Origin: Thetidibacter halocola
GTDB taxonomy: Bacteria > Pseudomonadota > Alphaproteobacteria > Rhodobacterales > Rhodobacteraceae
DNA length: 64,000 nucleotides
Assembly: GCF_018224955.1 (NCBI RefSeq)
Contig: NZ_JAGTUU010000001.1
Location: forward strand, 62,001-126,000
Reading direction: 5' to 3'
A program made the position numbers and the translations under genes. Position 1 is the stretch's first letter. Every line of letters starts with the position of its first letter. Positions 52,635 to 60,200 of this stretch are shown here, piece by piece. The notes under the pieces were generated by a model. It worked only from the letters and a program-made list of their open reading frames with translations. It was not told the origin of the DNA and searched no databases.

Positions 52635-53420
52635 TCAGCGGATGTCGCCGCCCACCCATTCCTCGGCGATCTTCAGGTAGGTGCCGTCTTCCATCATGGC
52701 GTCCAGCGCAGCCTGCATTTCGGCCATGAGTTGTGGGTTGCCCTCGCGGATCGCGATGCCGGCACCGATCACGTCCGTCTCGAGATCGGGCACCATCACG
52801 AAGTCGTAGCCGATTTCCTTCATGGCCAGGATCGCGGCGATCGAGTCGTTGACGATCGCATCGACGCGGCCATTCTCGAGTTCGAGCAGAAGTTCGGGCA
52901 GCCCCTTGTAGGTCCGGATGGAATAGCCTTGCTCACGCGCCCATTGCTCGTGCGTCTCGCCCAGCGTCACGCCGACCCGCGCATCCCCAAGTTGCGACAC
53001 GCTGGTGATGGGAGAGCCGCTCTTGGTAAAGACCGCGCGCTTGGTCGTGTAGTAGGGCCCGACGAAGTCGACGACCTTGTCCCGTTCCTCGGTGATCGAC
53101 ATCGAGCCGACGATGGCGTCGTACTTGTTGGCCAGCAGCCCGCCGATGATGCCGTCCCAGGCCGTGGTCACGATCTCGACCTCCAGCCCCATCCGCTTTG
53201 CGATCTCGGTTCCGACCGCCGGGTCGAAACCCACGACCTGGTTCTGCTCGTTGACGAAGTTGAACGGAGGATAGGCGCCGCTCATGGCGATGCGGATGAC
53301 GCCCTTCTCGCGGATCGTGTCCAGCTCTTCGGCAGACGCGGCGGACGGCACGACGGATATCGTACCCAAGACGGTTCCGGCGGCCAAGGCCGCCATCAGC
53401 AGTGCTCTGCGCTTCAACAT
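52635..53420 (-). CDS. Amino acid ABC transporter substrate-binding protein
   Basis: 261 residues. A signal peptide (about 1-30) precedes the SBP_bac_3 domain: VIRIAMSGAYPPFNFVNEQN, VVGFDPAVGTEIAKRMG, AWDGIIGGLLANKYDAIVGS (DGIIGGLLANKYDAI) and SITEERDKVVDF. A ligand alpha-amino or similar small cationic/polar group is typical. It is the first gene of the nine-gene operon, divergent from the LysR gene. Confidence 0.93.
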   Translation of the reverse strand: MLKRRALLMAALAAGTVLGTISVVPSAASAEELDTIREKGVIRIAMSGAYPPFNFVNEQNQVVGFDPAVGTEIAKRMGLEVEIVTTAWDGIIGGLLANKYDAIVGSMSITEERDKVVDFVGPYYTTKRAVFTKSGSPITSVSQLGDARVGVTLGETHEQWAREQGYSIRTYKGLPELLLELENGRVDAIVNDSIAAILAMKEIGYDFVMVPDLETDVIGAGIAIREGNPQLMAEMQAALDAMMEDGTYLKIAEEWVGGDIR

Positions 53421-53560
53421 GGCTTACTCCCTGCGTTTTGATTGTTTGTGCGATGCAGGCCCCGGCCTGGACACCTGCGCGTTGAATTCCATGGAAAACT
53501 TGCAATGCGCAGCAGCATCATGCAAATAAATAATGGTAATCATCAATATAGACTTAGTCA

Positions 53561-54517
53561 ATGCTACGCCCCTACGAACAGCGGTTTCCCTGGAACCTCG
53601 ACTGGAACCTCCTGCGCACCTTCATGGTGATCGTCGAGCAGCGCAGCGTCACGCGTGCCGCGAACTTCCTCGGCCTCAAACAGCCGACCATCAGCAGTGC
53701 GCTGCGGCGACTGGAAGAGGCCGTCGGGCATCAATTGGTGATCCGCAAGCCGAACGAGTTCCTAGTCACTCCCTCGGGAAAAATGCTGTATGACCAGTGT
53801 CTTTCGGTTTTCGGCACCGTCGCGAAACTGCCCTCCATCCTCAATGCCGAGGAAGAGGCGCTGAACGGGCACATCAACCTCACGCTGGCCAGCCACGTCG
53901 TGTCGCCGCATTTCGACACGGTTCTGCACGACTTCGGCGCGCGCCATCCCCGGGTCACGTTCTCGATCTCGATCGCCGAGAGCGCCGAGGTGGTGAACCG
54001 CGTGCGGCAAAGCCGCGCCAGCCTTGGCATCTGCCTGATCGACCGCAGGCCCGCCGGGCTGGACCTTGAGCTGCTGTTCCGAGAGTCGTTCGGCCTGTTC
54101 TGCGGCCCCGCTCACCGGCTTTTCGGGCGCCGCGACATCCGGCTGGTCGATCTTGAAGGCGAGCCTTCGGTTTCGTTCCAGACCGAAACCGAAGGCGGGC
54201 CGCTCGACGCCGTCGCAAGGCTGCGCGCCCGCGCGCATCTCGCGCCTGGGCCGCGCGGCATCTCGTCCAACCTGACCGAAGTGCGCCGCATGATCGTCAG
54301 CGGCCTCGGCATCGGCGCCCTGCCGCTGCACGTGGCCAAACGGGATGTCGAGGAGGGCAGGCTCTGGCAGATCGCGCCCTATTCCAACCTGCCCTCGATC
54401 GACATCTACCTCGTGACCAACCCAAAGCGCCAGGCAACGGCGCCCGAAACAGAGTTCCTGTCTCTCTGCCGCGAGATGATTTCCCGCACGCCGATCGAGG
54501 AGCGAACTTATCTGTAG
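53561..54517 (+). CDS. LysR-family transcriptional regulator
   Basis: 318 residues. The N-terminal helix-turn-helix (about 13-72) has RSVTRAANFLGLKQPTISSA, then LRRLEEAVGHQL. The effector domain follows from about 98 with SGLGIGALPLHVA near the end. It is divergent from the amino-acid transporter/BKACE operon across 140 bp of AT-rich sequence, so it is the likely activator of that operon with the imported compound as ligand. Confidence 0.9.
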   Translation: MLRPYEQRFPWNLDWNLLRTFMVIVEQRSVTRAANFLGLKQPTISSALRRLEEAVGHQLVIRKPNEFLVTPSGKMLYDQCLSVFGTVAKLPSILNAEEEALNGHINLTLASHVVSPHFDTVLHDFGARHPRVTFSISIAESAEVVNRVRQSRASLGICLIDRRPAGLDLELLFRESFGLFCGPAHRLFGRRDIRLVDLEGEPSVSFQTETEGGPLDAVARLRARAHLAPGPRGISSNLTEVRRMIVSGLGIGALPLHVAKRDVEEGRLWQIAPYSNLPSIDIYLVTNPKRQATAPETEFLSLCREMISRTPIEERTYL

Positions 54518-54869
54518 GACCGGTTCACGGCGAAGCAGTGCCACGTTTGCCCGATTGGCTGCAGGTGCGAGACATCGGGCGTTTTCCGATCCGGCTTCCA
54601 GTCCGGCTCGGAACACCGAGCAGCAACCGCGCCGCCCATGAAGCGTAACTTGTCCAGGCGATCGCGCAGCGCGTCACGGCCAGCCTTCGCACTTGTGACG
54701 CCTGTCCCGGCTGGTGGCGCTGGCGCCCAGGTTTCGACGGGATTACGGGAGCAGGACGGGAAAGAGAGCGGGGTGCCTGGAAATCCGTTTCTCTGATTGG
54801 GTCCACGTGTTGTCAGGTTCTGTACGGCGTCGAAACATCCCGCGAGCACGATGACCCGCTTTAACCGCG
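54518..54869. other. Gene-free spacer
   Basis: About 350 bp after the LysR gene. A minus-strand open frame of about 120 codons exists but has Cys/Pro-rich, low-complexity composition and no ribosome site. No gene, RNA or clear repeat is supported. Confidence 0.5.
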
Positions 54870-55121
54870 TCACATGGCATGCCGGACGGCGCGACCGGCC
54901 TTTTCGAAGTCGTGGCTGAACAGGAAGATCGGCTTCTTGCCGGCCTCATCGATGGGGAGGCAGGCCGTGGTCTTCGGCGCGTTCCTCAACACGTGGTTCG
55001 ACGGCTCCACGCCATTTGTGGTGTGAATGAACTTTCGGAACGCCACGCCGCGCCTTTGGAACGATTTGACCTCGACGCAGTCCCGGCGCCAGGCCAGCTT
55101 GAACGAGGGGTCTTGTCCCAC
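54870..55121 (-). mobile_element. IS256-family transposase remnant (C-terminal fragment)
   Basis: The minus-strand frame reads [38 protein letters not shown] and [11 protein letters not shown]. This tracks the IS256/Mutator C-terminus, where the usual order is Y-T-T-N-A-I-E-S-L-N, then K-T-R-G-x-F-P-x-D-E-A-x-x-K-L-I-x-L, then a W-G-R-A segment. Only about 80 codons remain and key residues differ. The N-terminal and catalytic regions are gone. Up to 55337 there may be more degraded sequence, but nothing is readable, and no terminal repeats were found. Confidence 0.6.
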
Positions 55122-55337
55122 CTGCTTCCTCGAACGTGTCCATCAGGCGAGCAACCATCCGGGTGTCTCGTGCCGGGAAACCTGTGGCTGAGGCCACGGA
55201 TCGTATCCACCACACGATCGATCGCATGGTCGCAACCAAGGCACAGGTCATTGGATCCGGTCAGCCGCACTCCGCCAGCCGGTCGAACCGCACTGATGCA
55301 GGCCAACCGGGTCGAAAGTCAGGCGACCCGCAGCTTG

Positions 55338-56486
55338 TCAGAACCCCGGCGCGCGCGCGGTCAGTTGGGACGGCCCGACGGCCTCGAAATCCGGGACGCC
55401 CAGCTGGCCAAGGGCGCGAACCAGCTCAAGCTTGAGGATCTCCATCGCGCGGTTGGCGCCGGCGCGCCCTCCGGCGCCGACGCCATAGGCCAACGCCCGA
55501 CCGGCAAGGGCGAAATCCGCGCCAAGCGCCTTGGCCCGAAGCAGGTCCACGCCGCGCCTCACCCCGCTGTCGACGATGATCGCCATGCGTCCCTGCACCG
55601 CCTCGGCAATGGCCGGCAGCGCCTCGATCGTGGGCGGGCCAAAGGCGACCTGTCGCCCGCCGTGGTTCGATACCACGATCCCATCGCAGCCCATATCGGC
55701 GCATTGCACCGCGTCCTGCGGATGCAGGATGCCCTTGACCAGCAGCCTGCCCTTCCAGCGGTCGCGCAGGCGTTGCAGATCCTCCCAGGTGAAGCCCGGA
55801 GTGATCAGGGTCTTCTGCACATCGGCATAAGATGTCGCGGCCTTCAGCAGGTCGGCATAGTTGGCGATGTTGGGCTTGCCGTGACACAGCGTCTCCAGCG
55901 ACCAGCGCGGGTGCAGCGCCAGTTGCAGCAGCACCTCGGGCGTGATCCGGAACGGCACGGCCAACTGGTTGCGGATGTCGCGGTCGCGCTTGCCTGCCGC
56001 CGGCACATCCGCCGTCACCATCATCACCTTGTAGTCGGCGGCCTCGGCGCGCGCGACAAGACCCTCGGTCACCTTGGGGTCACCCGAGACATAAAGCTGG
56101 AACCAGCCGTTGCCGTCCGCGGCCTCGGCCAGTTCTTCCAGCGTGGTCGAGGCGGCGGAACTGGCGACATAGGGGATGTTTTCGCGCTTGCAGAGCCGCG
56201 CGAGGGTCAGGTCGGCATCCGGCCAGAAGGCGTTCAGCATCCCGATCGGCGCCATGCCGAAGGGCGCGTCGAAATTCTGGCCAAGGACGGTTGCCCGCGT
56301 GTCGATCTTCGAGACATCGACCATGTAGCGGGGCGTTAGCGTCACCTCTTCGAAAGCCTCGGAATTGCGCCGCAGGTTGCGTTCCGATTCCGCCCCGCCA
56401 TCGACAAGGTCGAAGGCGAAGCGCGGGATGCGGCGGCGGGCCATGCGCCGCAGGTCGTCGATCGAGGCCGCGCGGTCCAGTCCCAT
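55338..56486 (-). CDS. FMN-dependent alpha-hydroxy acid oxidase/dehydrogenase
   Basis: 382 residues from the ATG that overlaps the preceding stop (TGATG); GTG at 56498 is an alternative. TIM-barrel with the start RRIPRFAFDLVDGGAESERNL (IPRFAFDLVDGGAE), FMN site APFGMAPIGM, WFQLYVSGDP, the catalytic-His motif DGIVVSNHGGRQ and DSGVRRGVDLLRAKALGADF (DSGVRRGVDLL). Members oxidise lactate, mandelate, glycolate or longer 2-hydroxy acids. As the last gene of a dehydrogenase-rich operon it may oxidise a sugar-derived 2-hydroxy acid. Confidence 0.9.
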   Translation of the reverse strand: MGLDRAASIDDLRRMARRRIPRFAFDLVDGGAESERNLRRNSEAFEEVTLTPRYMVDVSKIDTRATVLGQNFDAPFGMAPIGMLNAFWPDADLTLARLCKRENIPYVASSAASTTLEELAEAADGNGWFQLYVSGDPKVTEGLVARAEAADYKVMMVTADVPAAGKRDRDIRNQLAVPFRITPEVLLQLALHPRWSLETLCHGKPNIANYADLLKAATSYADVQKTLITPGFTWEDLQRLRDRWKGRLLVKGILHPQDAVQCADMGCDGIVVSNHGGRQVAFGPPTIEALPAIAEAVQGRMAIIVDSGVRRGVDLLRAKALGADFALAGRALAYGVGAGGRAGANRAMEILKLELVRALGQLGVPDFEAVGPSQLTARAPGF

Positions 56487-57229
56487 CAGGTCGACCACCC
56501 GCCATCGACGGCAAAGGCCTGTCCGGTAGTAAAGGCCGACAGGTCGCCCGCGAGGTAGCAGACCATCTCGGCGATCTCCTCGGGCTGGCCCAGGCGGCCC
56601 ATGGGCTGGCGCGCCTGGAACGCGGCCAGAGCCGCATCGAAATCGCCGGTCGCCGCAAGCCGGTCGTTCAGCGAGGGGCTTTGCACCGTGCCGGGGCAGA
56701 TCGCATTGCAGCGGATGCCGTCCTTCACGAAATCGGCGGCGATCGCCTTGGTCATGCCGATGATGGCGGCCTTGGATGCGCCATAGGCAAACCGGCGTGG
56801 CGCGCCTTTCAGGCTGGACACGATCGAGGCGATGTTGACGATCGACCCGCTGCCCTGCTCCAGCATGCCGGGCAGGACCGCACGGGTCAGCCGGAACATC
56901 GCCTTGGCATTGAGGTCGAATGACCGGTCCCAGGCCGCGTCGTCGCAGTCGAGTATGGTTCCGTCATGCACCCAGCCGGCGCAGTTCACCAGTATGTCGA
57001 GCGGCGGCAGCGAGGCGACCAGCGCCTCCACCGCCGCTGCGTCAAGCACGTCCAGCCGGTGCGCGGTGATGCCGGCGGTTCCGGCGGCGACGGCCTCGAC
57101 CGCCGCGCCGTCGATGTCCGTGGCGATGACGGTCGCGCCCAACCGGGCCAATCCCTCTGCCGAGGCGCGGCCGATGCCGTTCGCGGCAGCGGTGACGAGG
57201 GCGGTCTTGCCTTCAAGGGTCTGTGTCAT
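56486..57229 (-). CDS. Short-chain dehydrogenase/reductase (DHRS6/keto-deoxy-fuconate dehydrogenase-like)
   Basis: 247 residues. The cofactor loop reads TAAANGIGRA rather than T-G-x-x-x-G-I-G, a variant seen in the DHRS6-like group. DILVNCAGWVHDGTIL, the catalytic FAYGASKAAIIGMTKA and CNAICPGTVQSPS follow. Asp-Ile in TDID after strand 2 predicts NAD. It is coupled to the next gene by a one-base overlap. Confidence 0.88.
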   Translation of the reverse strand: MTQTLEGKTALVTAAANGIGRASAEGLARLGATVIATDIDGAAVEAVAAGTAGITAHRLDVLDAAAVEALVASLPPLDILVNCAGWVHDGTILDCDDAAWDRSFDLNAKAMFRLTRAVLPGMLEQGSGSIVNIASIVSSLKGAPRRFAYGASKAAIIGMTKAIAADFVKDGIRCNAICPGTVQSPSLNDRLAATGDFDAALAAFQARQPMGRLGQPEEIAEMVCYLAGDLSAFTTGQAFAVDGGWST

Positions 57230-57238
57230 GGATCCTCC

Positions 57239-58003
57239 TCAGCGGGCCAGCCAGCCGCCATCCACGGCCAGGACGCTGCCATGGCAGTAGGCAGCAGCGT
57301 CGGAGGCGAGGAAGACGGCGGCGCCCGCGATTTCCGATGGGTCCGCAAAGCGGCCCGCGGGGATGCGTTCGAGCAGCGCGCGGGATCGTTCCGGATCGTC
57401 GCGCAGCGCCTGGGTGTTGTCGGTGGCGGTATAGCCGGGGGCGATGGCGTTGACGTTCACGCCCTGCCCCGCCCATTCGTTGCAAAGCGCCCGGGTCAGG
57501 CCGATCACGGCATGTTTGCTGGAGGCATAGGCGGGCACGCGCAAGCCGCCCTGCGAGCCCAGCACCGAGGACACGATCACGATCTTGCCCGATCCCTGCG
57601 CCACCATGCGCCGCCCAGCGGCCTGCGACAGCAGCCAGACGGAATCGAGGTTGACCGACAGCACGCGCCGCCAGTCATCCAGCGCCATCCTGGTCGACTC
57701 CTCGCGGTGGATGATGCCCGCGTTGTTCACCAGGATGTCGAGACCGCCCAGGGCGTCCGAGGCAAAACCGATCACCTTGTCCGCGGCGGCCTCGTCCATG
57801 CCGGCGAAATCCGCCTGCACGGCGGCGGCCTTGCGGCCCATGGCCCTGATTTTTTCAAGCGTCTCCTCGGGCTGGTGGCTGCGGCAGGTCAATGCCACGT
57901 CGGCACCGGCGGCGGCAAGGGCAAGGGCAATGCCCTCGCCGATGCCGGTCGCGCCGCCCGTCACCAGCGCCTTGCGGCCGGTCAGGTCGAACGGATTGGA
58001 CAT
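57239..58003 (-). CDS. Short-chain dehydrogenase (KduD/gluconate 5-dehydrogenase-like)
   Basis: 254 residues starting FDLTGRKALVTGGATGIGEG, the pattern of 2-deoxygluconate 3-dehydrogenase (KduD) and related sugar-acid dehydrogenases. VNNAGIIHREES, catalytic VPAYASSKHAVIGLTRAL and the C-terminal DGGWLAR follow. It lies 2 nt after the M24 gene and 9 nt before the next SDR gene. Substrate is probably a hexonate or related polyhydroxy acid. Confidence 0.88.
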   Translation of the reverse strand: MSNPFDLTGRKALVTGGATGIGEGIALALAAAGADVALTCRSHQPEETLEKIRAMGRKAAAVQADFAGMDEAAADKVIGFASDALGGLDILVNNAGIIHREESTRMALDDWRRVLSVNLDSVWLLSQAAGRRMVAQGSGKIVIVSSVLGSQGGLRVPAYASSKHAVIGLTRALCNEWAGQGVNVNAIAPGYTATDNTQALRDDPERSRALLERIPAGRFADPSEIAGAAVFLASDAAAYCHGSVLAVDGGWLAR

Positions 58004-58005
58004 CG

Positions 58006-59304
58006 TCAGTACCGGTTCGCGATGGGCAGGTCCTCGGCCGGGAACAGGCTGATGACCTCGCAGCCGGTTTCGGTCACGACGACCTCTTCCTCGATCCGCG
58101 CGGCGGAATAGCCGTCCGTCGCCGGGCAGTAGGTTTCCAGCGCAAAGACCATGCCTGTCTTGATCTCCATCGGGTGATCCAGACTGATGGCACGGCTGAT
58201 GATCGGGCGTTCGTGCAGGGCAAGGCCCAGACCATGGCCGAATTGCAGACCAAAGGCCGCATCCTCGTTCGGAAAACCAAGGCTTTCGGCAGTGGGCCAG
58301 ACCTCGGCCACCTTGTCGGTGGTCACGCCGGGCTTGATCATCGCGATCGACGCGTCGATCCATTCGCGCGCCTTCACATAGGCGTCGTTCTGCGACGGCG
58401 TCGCACGACCCACGTTGAAGGTGCGGTAATAGCAGGTGCGGTAGCCCTGATAGCTTTGCAGGATGTCGAAGAACGCCTGATCGCCGGGGCGGATCAGCCG
58501 GTCGGTAAAGTTGTGCGGATGCGGGTTGCAGCGCTCGCCCGAGATCGCGTTGATCGCCTCGACGTCGTCCGAGCCCATCTCGTAGAGCATCTTGTTGGAC
58601 AGGGCGACGATATCGTTCTCGCGCACGCCGGGTTTCAGTTCCTCGTAGATCATGTGGTAGACGCCATCGACCATGGCGGCCGCCTGGGTCAGCAGCTGGA
58701 TCTCGTCCCAGTTCTTGATCTCGCGCGCCGCCAGCATGATCTGCTGGCCGTCCACGACATTGATCCCCTCTTCCTTGAGCGCATGGAACATCGCGGTTTC
58801 GGCATAGTCCACGCCGACTGGCATGTTGGCCATGCCCGCATCCTTGATCAGCTGGGCGATCATCTTGGCGTATTTCTGCATCAGGCCGAAGTCGGGCGGG
58901 ATCGTGCCGCGCATCCCGACGACACCGGCAAGGCAGTGGTCCGGTTCCAGCCAGTCGGAATGCCGCTTGTGGTGGATCGCGGCCGATCCGAAATCCCAGA
59001 CATAGGGACTGTCATCGCCGGTCAGCAGGCAGAAGCGGCACATCTTGTCCCGTTCCCATTCGCCGATCTTGGTGGCGGTGACGTAACGGATGTTGTTGAC
59101 GTCGAACAGAAGCAGCGACCCGGCGTTCGAGTTCTGCAGCGACTGCCGGGTGCGCGCCAAACGGTAGCGGCGCAGGCGGTCATGGTCGATCCGACGTTCG
59201 AAATCCACCGATGTGTGACCCCAGGCGGGCAGGCGTTCACGCCATTCCCAGTTGGGTTCGAGGTCTTTCGGGGTAAGCAGGTTGGGCATCAAGGCGCGTG
59301 ACAT
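58006..59304 (-). CDS. M24-family metallohydrolase (creatinase/aminopeptidase P fold) with a substituted metal ligand
   Basis: 432 residues. The N-terminal creatinase-like domain spans about 35-200 and the pita-bread M24 domain about 205-425. Expected metal ligands are Asp280 (FFDIL), His357 (FGHGLGLALHE), Glu390 (FALETYCP) and Glu405 (ARIEEEV). The second Asp, 11 residues after Asp280, is Cys291 in GYRTCYYRTF. It is related to the DddP/ectoine hydrolase-like branch, but is not assigned to either. It lies within a dehydrogenase operon, so it probably hydrolyses or lyses a small substrate rather than a peptide. Confidence 0.85.
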   Translation of the reverse strand: MSRALMPNLLTPKDLEPNWEWRERLPAWGHTSVDFERRIDHDRLRRYRLARTRQSLQNSNAGSLLLFDVNNIRYVTATKIGEWERDKMCRFCLLTGDDSPYVWDFGSAAIHHKRHSDWLEPDHCLAGVVGMRGTIPPDFGLMQKYAKMIAQLIKDAGMANMPVGVDYAETAMFHALKEEGINVVDGQQIMLAAREIKNWDEIQLLTQAAAMVDGVYHMIYEELKPGVRENDIVALSNKMLYEMGSDDVEAINAISGERCNPHPHNFTDRLIRPGDQAFFDILQSYQGYRTCYYRTFNVGRATPSQNDAYVKAREWIDASIAMIKPGVTTDKVAEVWPTAESLGFPNEDAAFGLQFGHGLGLALHERPIISRAISLDHPMEIKTGMVFALETYCPATDGYSAARIEEEVVVTETGCEVISLFPAEDLPIANRY

Positions 59305-59374
59305 GGTGGTCTCCTTCGGATCGCGATGGCGACCCGTTGATTGTGCGTGACATGAAAAAGGGGCGGCCGTGGCG

Positions 59375-60184
59375 CTACTGGATGCACCAGCCGCCGTCGA
59401 TATGGACCATCTGGCCGGTCATGTAGTCGCTGTCGTCGCTGGCGAGGAACGACGCGGTGCCGACGATATCCTTCGGGTAGGACACCCGCTTGATCTGGAG
59501 CGCGTCGCGCACGATGTCGTCATAGGCCTGCCCTTCGCGCTCCTTGAAGCCGATATCGACCAGATCCTTGTCCAGTTGTTCCCAGAGCGGCGTCACCACG
59601 ACGCCCGGCGCATAGCCGTTAACGGTGATGTTATGCTCGGCCAGGCCGATCGCGCCGCAGTGGGTAAGCGCCAGACAGCCGTATTTCGAGGTGCAATAGA
59701 CCGTCACATCCACCAGCGGCTTGCGCGAGGCGATGGAGCCAACGTTGATCAGCTTGTAGGGATGATCCTCCATCGGGCCCTGCGCGATCATCTGGCGGGC
59801 GGTTTCCTGCATGCCCAGCCACATCGCCTTGGTGTTGACGTTCATGATCATGTCCCAGTTGTCTTCGTCGATATCCATGAAGAACCGGGGCTTGTTGAGG
59901 CCGGCATTGAAAAGGCCCACGTTGATCGAGCCGAAGGCTGCGACCGTGGCGGCCACGGCGGCGGCGTTGTCGGCGCGTTTGGTCACGTCCATCTTGACCG
60001 CGATGGCGCGGCCGTTGCCCTTGGCGTTGATCGCGTCGGCCACCTTTTGCGCCTCGGCCTGATCGAGGTCGCCCAGGCACACGTTCGCGCCCTGCGCCGC
60101 AAAGGCTTCGGCATTGGCCGCGCCCATGCCGCGGGCGGCGCCGGTGATCAGGATGTTCTTTCCCTTCAGGCGGTTGGGGTCCAT
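59375..60184 (-). CDS. Short-chain dehydrogenase, polyol/sugar type
   Basis: 269 residues. ILITGAARGMGAANAEAFAA is the cofactor motif, LGDLD gives the NAD-selecting Asp, and FNAGLNKPRFFMDIDEDNWD follows. Catalytic VYCTSKYGCLALTH and C-terminal TGQMVHIDGGWCIQ complete the fold. The central N-A-G-x-N-K-P segment and M-G-M-Q-E-T-A-R-Q-M-I-A-Q helix are nearly repeated in the dehydrogenase at 63286, so the two are paralogues either side of the divergent promoter. It is the second gene after the fusion regulator. Confidence 0.88.
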   Translation of the reverse strand: MDPNRLKGKNILITGAARGMGAANAEAFAAQGANVCLGDLDQAEAQKVADAINAKGNGRAIAVKMDVTKRADNAAAVAATVAAFGSINVGLFNAGLNKPRFFMDIDEDNWDMIMNVNTKAMWLGMQETARQMIAQGPMEDHPYKLINVGSIASRKPLVDVTVYCTSKYGCLALTHCGAIGLAEHNITVNGYAPGVVVTPLWEQLDKDLVDIGFKEREGQAYDDIVRDALQIKRVSYPKDIVGTASFLASDDSDYMTGQMVHIDGGWCIQ

Positions 60185-60200
60185 GGTCTCTCCTCCTCGT

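Noticed and set aside
49680-53441. Very long plus-strand open frame (over 1,200 codons) antisense to the amino-acid transporter operon
   Set aside because: Its His/Arg/Asp/Gly-rich translation is the usual antisense shadow of high-GC genes. Five convincing minus-strand genes with family motifs and coupled starts occupy the same DNA.
54508-54873. Minus-strand frame of 121 codons after the LysR gene
   Set aside because: Composition and lack of a ribosome site or domain suggest degraded intergenic sequence.
58006-59304. DMSP lyase DddP
   Set aside because: Same M24 superfamily, but the sequence around the metal site differs (Cys291) and the N-terminal region does not follow DddP; the neighbours are sugar-type dehydrogenases.
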